Origin: Saccoglossus kowalevskii
Lineage: Eukaryota > Hemichordata > Enteropneusta > Harrimaniidae
Direction: 5' to 3'
Length of the DNA stretch: 37,539 nt
Assembly: GCF_000003605.2 (NCBI RefSeq)
Contig: NW_003105103.1
Location: forward strand, 295,852 to 333,390
Made by a program: the position numbers and the translations under genes. The notes beneath the pieces are model-generated. The model ran no database searches, had not been told where the DNA came from, and saw only the letters and a program-made list of their open reading frames with translations. Below, one piece after another: positions 10,678-20,588 of this stretch (the stretch's first letter is position 1; each line of letters starts with the position of its first letter).

Positions 10678-12886
10678 ATCATCGCCTTCAGCCTACCCAT
10701 TGAGTCTGAATCCGGTAGAATTTGAAATTGGTTTACCCGTCAGGAACTTTTTCCTTATCTGGACAACATGCTACATGTTACATATTGGAGAGCTAGAAAA
10801 TGTTCGTTTAGGAGGTGTTGACATCTTTGATGACTTATTTGGCACATTGCAGAGTTTTCGGTAAATGTCACGACTGCCCACGCAGTAGTTATACTAGATT
10901 TGTGATGACGTTAGTAAAAAAATGGTATAAATATATCCATGACATGTGATGGTAGGATGTAAGTATATTTTAACATTAAATTCGTGGTGTTTACGTGTAC
11001 AGAGCATACTGCCTTTAGCAACACAACACTGGAACAAATAAAAAGTGGCTTTCACTTCACCAGATCTACTGTATCCAAGGTTAGTAATCTTGCTAATTGT
11101 TTTTTGACACATTACAGGTCTGTTTTCTTGTATGTATGCATGTGTGTATAATCGTCGTACAGTGAAACTGACCTTCTGCCAAAACAATTATTTTATTTGA
11201 GATTGATTTTAGGTAATGAATTTTATTTGGTAACACATCTCCCCTTGTAGTAGTTTTCAACAAAGGCTGTGCAAGTTTGTTCAGTAGGTCTCCATTACGA
11301 GATGTTGTACTGTTTTATCATTTTGTAATACTATTAATTTTGACAGTATGAATAAATAATACATACAATAATAAAAATGTAATATGATGAAACACAGAGG
11401 TCGAATTCAAGTTACATCAAAACGACATAAATATAGGAAGTGATATGACAAAATAAGACACAATTTCACTGCATAGTATATTAGAGGTCAGAGTATATGT
11501 ACGTTAATTAATATGATTTTATGTTGATCTGCATTTCCGCTGAAGCCCTTTTATTTTAAAGGACGTGGTTGTCGCGTCGTGCCCTGTCCCATATGAGAAT
11601 CATAGCCATGTACTTAACGCGTATAAATTACCTTGTTTACATGCAATTTGAAGACGCGCTGCACGACGCTCATCGACCTTTAACATGGTGAACAAAAGTA
11701 TAGACGAATCTCATGTTGCGTGTCGATTGTCTCCGATGGTGGACTGTATTTTACCCGAGAATAATCATTAGCTTACATTTTGAACTGAACCCGGAATACT
11801 AAGTGTTTAGTTAACATACTATACGTTGTTTGTGTTTTCCGTGATTCAGCTTATATGTGTTCCAATGTAGTTACTGAGATGCGTGTTTACTACAGGATAT
11901 TTCTAGATGTTTCTTTTTTTTGGTATGATTGAATGGTTATCGCTTTTGTCTGCAGTAGTGGGCTCTACAGCCGTGTGCTACTTAGTATCCCGTGTTGCTG
12001 TGTTTGTACATTAGCTTAAAATTATTTACATATTCTTTGCTTGTGAACTATATTGTCCCCTGGATGAAAATAAGTTTATTGGTTAGCACTGAACCACGGA
12101 AATTATGTTGTCCATGTGTACAGTTAAAATACAACACGTCCGTTTTGTGTTGATTTTGGGAGGGCGGTTAGCATGGTTGGATGATTATATGCCGCGTGTG
12201 CGAGAATGAATTCCGTATTCCGTATATTGATATGTGTATGTTCGTTTAGGGACAACGTCAAAAGATCGATGTCGGATAAAAACGTATTTGCTTTAGTTTT
12301 GGGGTGGGTGGTTTTGACCTCAAAAAGTTTTCATCCCGCGAAAACGATTTAATTTTTTAATGAAGTCAAACAAATCATGGAGTATTTTTGTTCTATCCAA
12401 TCACGGACAAAAATAACAGAAAATGAAAAAAAACAAAAACATCCAAGAAAATGGTTTGGTCCGAGTGTAAATATGTGCGTCAATTAATATAGACAATTAA
12501 TACATCACGGTTTCATTGCGTTTCTCACTGCATAGCAAGATTGTACTGTGTCTGATTTCCTAGATTTGTTTTCAATCAGAGCGACAACAATAACATTATA
12601 TTTGGCTTTTCTAATTTGTCCTTATAGTAATGTTTCTGATTTGCCAGTTTAGTTTGAGTTTTTTTTTATCACTCTCTTCAGATTCTCAAATCACTCTCAT
12701 CTCAGACTGGGCAAGTTTATCTCTTCGGGTTTTGGTGGTCTTTGAAGTTATATTATATCTGTAATAAAATAAATGCTTGATCGTATTGTATTTACGCTAT
12801 ATTATGGCCGTTAAAGTCGGAACTCGCGTTTGTGGCTTCACAATTTAACTTCTTTTTAAACACTCTTTCCAGACAGTTTGTATTTT
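10678..12886. other. No gene recognised; spacer
   Basis: AT-rich sequence with no exon-like stretch of recognisable family on either strand. A minus-strand ORF at 10894-11187 reads as chance. Confidence 0.45.
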
Positions 12887-12913
12887 TATCATTAGATATG
12901 CGTTCAAAATTAG

Positions 12914-13459
12914 GTGGAGATTTGTAAAGTGTCTATTTTTGTAAATGCACTAAGCAACGTGCCCCTCGATTTCAGTCACCTTTGACCTTTGTCCACCAGG
13001 GAGTTGTTCCTTTGGTTAATATTGTTTAACCAATCAGTCTTTATTTTGCACTCGGCACGCAGCGTCATTTATTTTCTTAAAATTTCTTTGTTCCCCATTC
13101 ATTCATAGTTTGCTACGCTTTGCTGGCTCTATTTCGGTATCCCACCACCTACCCCTTCATCCTACCTGTGTGGCTCCTTTTGTCGAGTGGCTGGACTAAG
13201 GATTCCATCCTGCCCCCCATTAAAGGGCGCGACGGCCATTTTCATGGCCACCCCCACATTTTCGGCTCTTGCAAGAAATCCTTGACCTTGTGTGACCCTG
13301 GTCCTGCGTGACCTTGGTATCCACCGATCGAAGGGGCCCCCTGCCCAGCCTTTTTTACAGTCTTTGTATTTTGTAGTTAGTGCAAATTTTATTCAGTTTT
13401 CTGTTTGCAATAAAATATGTGTTTTTTACTCTACTTTTGTTGTGGTGTGCATTTACAAA
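12914..13459. mobile_element. Insertion with 13-base inverted repeats (solo-LTR or non-autonomous element candidate)
   Basis: The 27 bases at 12887-12913 recur at 14809-14835, where they join directly to the 1.3-kb duplicated unit. In the first copy the same two sequences are separated by these 546 bases, so this is an insertion here or a loss there. Inside are the inverted repeats TTTGTAAATGCAC (12938-12950) and GTGCATTTACAAA (13447-13459). TGT...ACA ends plus an AATAAA about 50 bases before the right end resemble a solo LTR. The segment is more GC-rich than its flanks. No clean target-site duplication is visible, and 24 extra bases lie left of the inverted repeat, so the class is unresolved. 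Confidence 0.45.
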
Positions 13460-14758
13460 TGACGTGAAAAAAGGTTTTGAATATTTATAATGATTGACCC
13501 AGCGGCCATTTTTAATCCTTTATAAACACACCTGTGTTGTTTTAGAGAATAATCTACACTTAATTTGTGATGTATCTGCAAACAGCGTTGTTGTTGTAGG
13601 TTAATTGTAGAACAAGGAATGTCGATGATCTAGGGTGTGTTACATTCAATGCGAAGACATGATCGTGCTCGCTCATTTTGAATTCAAGGCGAAGACACCG
13701 TGATCGCTTGTTTTGATGCAATGTACTCGTAAAACACAATCCGAATACGATGCTTCACAGAATACGTCGTTCACAAATAAAACTAATATTATTCGAAGCA
13801 GTAGTTGACAAATGCTGAGCCGTATAAAGGTTTTTATTAAAATCGCAACTCGGGCAAGTATTATAATAAAGACTCGTTCTTTTTTTTTTGCTACTAGCAT
13901 GTTCGTATAATGCGACTTCTGTCTGACGCGACGTGCCAACCTGAACCTGGTCGTATGGCAAAACAAAAGAATCAATTGTGTAGTTGTTAAAGTTTAAGTC
14001 ATTCTCAAAAAGGCACTGTAGTCTTCGGTCGGCTTGTTCCTCTCCAAGAGACTTCAATGAGGCGACCAGTAATTGAAACATACAGACAGTCTGTGATCAA
14101 GACATTTTAAATTTAGGACTGACTTTTGACATTGGTATCTTCTTGTTTTATCTACCACGTTTGTAATTTCGGCATTTTAAATAATGATGCTCCGCTTTTC
14201 AAGTAGAACAACTGAAGGTCACACTAATAATCCTGTGGTGCTTCTCATAAAGAGTGGTTTGCGCATGCGTCAAACCAAACGTATCGTAATCTGTTGTATT
14301 CCGCGAAGCTGAATCGCAAACAGCACAACCAGTCGATAAATAATGGGTCATATGTGTTTTTATCATATTTCTCCAAATTCAAAACGTAATCTCTTTCTGT
14401 AACTATTATTTTGATAATTTGACATAGGTTCATAAAATCAACAACAAAATAAAAAAAGCTTAAAAATAGCAAAGAGCGTGGGTCGCTACCTTAATCGGCC
14501 AACTTAATGTTAGTGAATATGTATCGTCAGTACCCTTCTATTGTAATAGATAATTCTTTAAACAAATGGTTGACAGTTAGCCAATTCGATTTTAATGTAG
14601 CATGATCCCATGACGAATCTTTTCACCATACGCCAACGTAATATCTGAAATTTATATACGGGCTGCCACACCATCAACATGTTATTTGTTTTACTTGACA
14701 ACATATGTATCAAATTCGAATGACATAAATTAGGACGGACGAGGTAACAATACAGAAA
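13460..14758. repeat. Tandem duplication, copy 1 (about 1.3 kb)
   Basis: It aligns nearly end to end with 14836-16149, from TGACGTGAAAAAAGG to CAATACAGAAA, with scattered substitutions and small indels. The minus-strand ORFs inside (for example 13755-14081) are not kept in copy 2, where the equivalent frame is shifted and stopped. The unit therefore looks non-coding, or the remains of a decayed gene. No transposase or RT signature was seen. Confidence 0.85.
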
Positions 14759-14835
14759 TATAGTTACCAAGAGATTAATCTAGTCGCATGTTAACTACAG
14801 TCCATTTCTATCATTAGATATGCGTTCAAAATTAG

Positions 14836-16149
14836 TGACGTGAAAAAAGGTTTTGTATATTTATAATAATTGACCCGGCGGCCATTTTTAATCCTTTATA
14901 AACATACCTGTGTTGTTTTAGAGAATAATCTACACTTAATTTGTGATGTATCTACAAACAGCGTTGTTGTTGTAGGTTAATTGAAGAACAAGGGATGTCG
15001 ATGATCTAGGGTGTGTGAGTCAATGCAAAGACATGATCGTGCTCGCTCATTTTGAATTCAAGGCGAAGACACCGTGGTCGCATGTGTTGATGCACTGTAC
15101 TCGTAAAACACAATCCGAATACGATGCTTCACAGAACACGTCGTTACAAATAAAACTGCTATTATACGAAGCGGTAGTTGACAAATGCTGAGCAGCATAA
15201 AGTTTTTTATTAAAATTGCGCCGACCGGGAGATTTGACGTCACGGGAGTCAGCGTGTTTTTAGCTACTAGCATGTTCGTATAATGCGACTTCTGTCCGAC
15301 GCGACGGCGCCAACTTGAACCTGGTCGTGTGGCAAAACAAAATAATCAATTGTGTAGTTGTTAAAGTTTAAGTCATTCTCAAAAAGGCACTATTGTCTAC
15401 GGTCGGCTTTCCCTCTCCAAGAGACTTCAGTGAGGCGACCAGTAATCGAAACATACAGACAGTCTGTGATCAAGACATTTTTGTTTTAGGGCTGCCTCTT
15501 TTGACATTGGTTTCTTTGTGATTTATCTACCACTTTTTTAATTTCGGAATTTGGCAGACATTTTAAACAACGATGCTCAACTGTCAAGTAGAGTAACTGG
15601 TTCTTCTCATACAGAGTGGTTAGCGCATTCGTCAAACCAAACGCAGCGTCTCCCAAATATTGCATATCGTAATATGTTGTTTTCCGCGAATTAAAGTTGA
15701 ATCGCAAACAGCACAACCAGTAGATAGATACTAGGCCATACCATGTGTTTTTATCATATTTCTCCAATTTCAAAACGTAATTTCATTCTCTGACTTATTC
15801 AGATAATTTGACATAGATTCATGAAATCAACAAAAACAAATAATAAAACCTCAAAAATAGCCACGAGCGTGGGTCGCTACCTTAATCGGTCAACTTAATG
15901 TTAGTGAATATGCATGGTCAGTACCCTTCTATTGTAATAGATAATTTTTTAAACAAATGGTAGACAGTTGGCCAATTCGATTTTAATGTAGCATGATCCC
16001 ATGACGAATCTTTTCACCATACGCCAACGTAATATCTTAAATGTATATACTGACTGCCACATCATCAACATGTTATTTCTTTCACTTGACAACATATGTA
16101 TCAAATTCGAATGACATAAATTAGAACGGATGAGGTAACAATACAGAAA
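14836..16149. repeat. Tandem duplication, copy 2 (about 1.3 kb)
   Basis: Second copy of the unit at 13460-14758, same orientation, separated from it by 77 bases that include the 27-base pre-insertion flank (14809-14835). It lies about 290 bases upstream of the signal-peptide exon of gene C, so it may supply part of that gene's upstream region or 5' leader exon. Indels relative to copy 1 (for example around 15540-15660) disrupt every shared reading frame that I followed. Confidence 0.85.
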
Positions 16150-16206
16150 CCATAACTTAAGATTTCTACTCCTTGAGCCTAACTCGAAAAAATCAACAGG
16201 CAGTAA

Positions 16207-16218
16207 ATCATCATCATT

Positions 16219-16250
<32 letters not shown>

Positions 16251-16315
16251 TATGTGACTGTGCATAAGAACAGATTGTCAGCATCATCATGTGACTGTCC
16301 ATAAGAACAGATCAT
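16207..16315. repeat. ATC microsatellite and adjoining 35-base repeat
   Basis: An ATC/TCA run covers about 16207-16251. It is followed by two copies of a roughly 35-base unit containing ATGTGACTGTGCATAAGAAC (second copy GTGACTGTCCATAAGAAC), each preceded by a short CATCATCAT. The Asp-rich minus-strand ORF here is only this repeat translated. Confidence 0.9.
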
Positions 16316-16437
16316 GATCTTATTAAGAAAAATGCAGCCAAGAATGATTGAGAAATGGATGACAGATTTTGTGTTTAATACAATTGACATGCAAGGACAT
16401 GATTTTAACTAGTATTGATTTTCTGTTTGCAGGTAAA

Positions 16438-17836
16438 ATGATTGTAAAACAATTAATATTCGGGCTGAGCATCTTAGCTTTTGGATCTTGCGATACAGGT
16501 CCAGGTAACCCTTCTGATGATTCCTGCGTTTTGTGCAATCATGCATTCTTTCCAAAGGGGGAATGGAATGGCGAATGCACAGAGGAGGTCCCTTGTCCAG
16601 AGATAATGAATAATGCAGGGGATACTGCAGAGAAGAAAGATGTGTTGTTTAAGAGGCCATACTTCATTGTAGATGTACCATTCGAAGATAACACGCGCAC
16701 GTATCGTTATGTAGCATTTGAAGCATCAGTACTCGACTCTGTCGATGCTCCCCCTAAAGTATGTATGTTTCCAAAATCAATTTAAATCATGTTAAACTGA
16801 ACGAGGAATTCAAAATTTGACCTTAGTTTATATAGTAGTAATATGGATATCATACCCACCATTTTGACGAATAAACGTCTTATAACTTATTGAAATTACA
16901 GCAAATTATAATACGATGAAACAATAAATAAGTGAGAGAAGTATAACATTATTTGTTTTGATCGTGCAATTCTGCAACCCTTATATAGCCTTCCTCACAC
17001 GGCAACCATGTTGATTGCCATTTTCAATATTGATTTCCTAGGGGTGTTAGTAAACAACTTTACCTTACGTGTTCTACATTTAGGTGAAGGTATTTTAAAT
17101 ATGCCTCAATAAAAATGTTTCCATAATTGATTACAATATTTTTTTAGTTTTGTTGTACGTAGCTAATTATATGTCACCTATAAATGCATATTGAATTGCG
17201 TTATAGTGTTATTTTAACGTATTCATATTTTGATAAACATGAATAGTTTCTATTATAATAATTGCATGTATGCCCACATCTACAATTATCAGTGAGCAGA
17301 TCTTCAAATTATTATTTTACCTCAATAATATCAATTCGCCATTGCAAATTAGCTAAAATTACGTTCAACATTTCACTTCAACTAATATTTGTCTACGTAA
17401 GCATTATTGTAAAATATTTTGCTATACATCTATATAATGTACATTTACTTCTTCTAACAGGGAGAGGGACGTTCCGTTGCAAATTGCCAATTTTGTATGC
17501 TAGACATACGTAAAGGCAACTGGGTTACTACTGATTGCAAGTTTATTGTAAGTATCACGTGCTTGTTTTATGTTTAGAATTAGTTCTTTAGAAACAGTTA
17601 TGATTCAGTCTTTCAAAAACCATAGTTTTATACATTATTGTAATGTTTTTATTTTTGCATAGACGTGTCCAGCACAGCTGTCCGACAGTGTTGCGTTCAA
17701 ACTGGATGATGATGGTGCAGCAGACAGAGTAGAAAGTTTTTGCCGTGTTGACAAAGAGGGTCAATCTAATCATTATACATGTTACTGGGTTCCTAACATT
17801 GAAACTCTGGTTAGTAACCTGATCGCGGGTAGTTAA
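16438..17836 (+). CDS. Secreted cysteine-rich protein, gene C (three coding exons, 193 aa)
   Basis: Coding exons are 16438-16758, 17461-17547 and 17663-17836. All joins are in phase 0 with GTATGT/CAG and GTAAGT/TAG borders. The ATG lies 5 bases after a CAG acceptor (16430-16432), so a leader exon probably exists upstream. Residues 1-17 are a signal peptide. The mature protein has Cys at 18, 30, 33, 47, 53, 116, 119, 133, 138, 163 and 176. Two regions share one pattern: CVLCNH..KGEW..EC....PCP (30-54) and CQFC...KGNW...C...TCP (116-139), which suggests an internally repeated module. TYRYVAF (88-94) and TCYW (175-178) are shared with gene D. I recognise no named family; a loose vWC-like fold is possible. 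An extracellular role is inferred from the signal peptide only. Two polyadenylation signals follow the stop. Confidence 0.85.
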
Positions 17837-17910
17837 AATAGTTAACCGCAATAGTTGCATCTGTATGTATAGTTTTGATTTTTGTTCACCCATGACTATC
17901 AACACTTGGG

Positions 17911-17935
17911 AATAAAGAATACTATAAAGAATAAA
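17911..17935 (+). terminator. Two AATAAA polyadenylation signals of gene C
   Basis: AATAAA occurs at 17911-17916 and again at 17930-17935, about 75-100 bases after the gene C stop codon at 17834-17836. This is suitable spacing for a short 3' UTR. Confidence 0.65.
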
Positions 17936-17936
17936 G

Positions 17937-19785
17937 CTCGCTTATGTCATTATTTTGCGTTTTCGCCCAAAAATGTTTAGCTATAATTGTCGTTTTGAAT
18001 AAATGCCAAATGAGTTATCTCGGAAGATAGTTATAGGAATTCATCAATTGTGAGGTAAAAAGGCAAGAAATGAATGTGTTTTGGGGTTAAAAAAACATGC
18101 AATTAATATTGCTTGAATCGATCGTAATGTAACAAACTATGTTTGAAAGACGAGAAAACATGTTGGGTGTATAACCAAACGGTGCATTATAGCTGAAACC
18201 CAAATAAAATTTCCGTTACTAGTATTACCAGCGGTCAGAAATGTGCTGAAGGTGCTTATGCTCAATTTTAAGTGGGCATGTGTGAGTTGTACGCAAGAAC
18301 GACAATTATACAAGATTTAAAAGATAATTTAGGAGAAGTTATGATATTGCAGTGACAACGATTCCATATATTAAAGACAACGAAATGCACTCTCACACTC
18401 TGGAGATGTGTGTGTGCAGTGTCACGTTACGAGGTGTTTATTAGCGTTCACCGTCGAGGTCCACGTGCCGTAGACTGACGGCGACGCAGTTACCACAATA
18501 AACTCCTAACGTAAGCTTGTATAAAATTGTGGCCCCCAATGCCTTTTGTAGCCAAAAAAAGAAACGTTGACGCAGATACTTTGTCGTCCATTTAATCTGA
18601 TCGCGTACATGATGACTTCCATTTAGTTTTAGAGGGAATATGCAAGTTGCTGTTCAACAAGACAGTTTCCATGTATTCCCCGTGTTATTACATTCTTGAT
18701 TAAAACTTTTGACCTATCTGTAGAGATTTCATTCGCTGTAGAAAAGGAAATTTACATTGTACTATTGACATTGAAATTATTTGGACGGGGTATATATGAT
18801 AATATATACGGTGAAAATTAGTAGTGGTAAAAAAATAAATAATCACTGTAATATGCCATGAAATCGACGATGCTGCAAACTATATTTTGATCAGCAAAAT
18901 ATACTAGTACTGATTCAATTTAGGGAAAACTTCAAACTTTGTATTCGAAAATGCTTTTTTGTGTGTAAACAACATTTTAGACGAGTACGTCTTGTAACGG
19001 TTGGTGACGGTTGGGAAGTCACAAGATAGCAAAAAGATATTAAAAAAAAAAACTTTTACTTTAAATTAGAATGAACAACCAAATTTATGAAAGATCGTCG
19101 CGGGATAAACTAGTTGTTGAGTTGGAAAATAAAACCGGTTCAAGTTGTTCAGAAATGGGGAAGTTGACGATGGTTGAGTGTCAAAAATATATAAGGGAAG
19201 ATAATATTGTAGTAGTTAGTGACGACCGAAAACCTCGTTAATTGAGAGAAAGGCATGATGGTCAAGATTTACCCATCAATATCATGTCGTTTCAGAGTAT
19301 TATGCAGTATCATGATTTTGGTAACAAAATGCCTGAATATTGAAGGTGGTGTTAGGAATGCCCATAATGTTTTTACTGTTGTTAAGGCAATCAAATATTA
19401 AACCAATCGGAATTATTATATATGAATGACCGACACGTGAGCCCCAAGCAACGATCGACAATTAAAATATCCACACTGTACACTAAACAGATGCTAACTG
19501 TATAATATTGGTTCAATTTTAATTCATGGTCAGCGTTAACCTAGCTAGGTACAGTTTCGGTTATCAGTTCAATAACAAATCAATACGAGCTCTATTGACA
19601 ATTTCATCAGCGCCACGTACCATAAGCATAAACACTGTTTTCCCAGCTTATGAATTTACGCAATTGACCACACGCAATATATATCCCATAATGACGAAAT
19701 GCAAAATTAACGCTTTGTCATATATTTGTGTGTTCATCTGCAGACAATATTTTTGTAACAAAATGTGTGTTAGGACTGATCTTGT
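17937..19785. other. No gene recognised; spacer between gene C and dead exon E
   Basis: AT-rich sequence apart from the fold-back island at 18423-18513, which is listed separately. No exon of the C/D family was found here. Confidence 0.45.
18423..18513. repeat. GC-richer imperfect fold-back (about 91 bases)
   Basis: CACGTTACGAGGTGTTTATT at the left is nearly complementary to AATAAACTCCTAACGT at the right. Inside, GCGTTCACCGTC and GACGGCGACGC pair imperfectly. It can be a tiny fold-back transposon or a structured RNA element. No target duplication was identified. Confidence 0.35.
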
Positions 19786-20048
19786 AAGGTAGATCCTGGT
19801 AACCCTTCTAATGGTTCGTGCGTACAGTGTAAGCATGATTTGTTTCCCAATGGAAATTAAATGGTGAATGCACAGAGGATGTCACCTGTCAATGAATATT
19901 GCCAAATTCAGAGTAGATTGTCATAAAGATAAAGATGTGTTACGGCAACAAGCATAACACGTTGTGGATGTATCATTGAAGAAAAACTCGAGCACGTATT
20001 TTTACGTGGCATTGTAAACGCTATAAATTCTACCCCCCACCACCAAAG
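19786..20048 (+). pseudogene. Dead first exon of the C/D cysteine-rich family (exon E)
   Basis: Alignment to gene C exon 1 starts at GATCCTGGTAACCC and runs to CCACCAAAG, where C has its splice donor. Recognisable pieces are DPGNPSNGSCVQCKHDLFP, then after a frameshift GECTEDVTC, a KDVL piece, and FYVAL where C has YRYVAF. A TAA stop falls where C encodes the GEW motif, the frame changes at least twice, and the donor is degraded (GTATAA). No leader acceptor or ATG equivalent is intact, and no matching exon 2 or 3 was found before 20543. It is a third, dead member lying between C and D. Confidence 0.8.
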
Positions 20049-20543
20049 TATAATGTATCAATAAGTTCTAAATCATTTTAATTCACGTTTATCTTTGCAA
20101 GGAAACAATAATTGTTTGTAATGTTATTGCTATGTATGTTCGTACATTGAGAACTAGCAACTAGTAAACAGACACCGGTCGGCCATTGAAGTAGGAACAC
20201 ACTTTTTATTATAATGAGCATCTCCATATATAAAATTACACGTCATTGATATGCTAATGTGATGCTGTCATATTCAGGTCACACGGGGTCAATACACTAC
20301 AGTTATCCAAAATAATCTAATAGTACTGGGATATATAACATAAAACAAAAGAAATAAATAAAAATGTCATCTTGTTTGTACATTTACGATCGGATTGTTT
20401 TTATCGAGGTGAGTAGTAATATAAATGTACATGTTTTTTTTGGTATAAATCACACGACAAATTGAAAAAATAGTCTAATTTAAAATAATAAAATTATAAA
20501 ATAATAAATTATAACCATATATGCTTCACTGTATAAAATACCA
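20049..20543. other. No gene recognised; spacer
   Basis: AT-rich spacer between dead exon E and the 3' end of gene D. Nothing resembling exon 2 or 3 of the family was found on the plus strand. Confidence 0.5.
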
Positions 20544-20549
20544 TTTATT
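20544..20549 (-). terminator. AATAAA polyadenylation signal of gene D
   Basis: TTTATT on the plus strand gives AATAAA on the minus strand, 40 bases beyond the gene D stop codon (20589-20591). Confidence 0.55.
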
Positions 20550-20588
20550 CACAGCCATTGACATTACTATTATTCATGTACATCAACA

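Noticed and set aside
13755-14081. 108-residue minus-strand ORF in tandem copy 1
   Set aside because: The matching region of copy 2 is frameshifted and stopped, the residues match no family I know, and no splice context was found.
15486-15773. 95-residue minus-strand ORF in tandem copy 2
   Set aside because: In copy 1 the equivalent frame is broken by indels; similarity between the copies is at DNA level only.
16201-16260. Asp-rich minus-strand coding stretch
   Set aside because: It is an ATC microsatellite read as codons.
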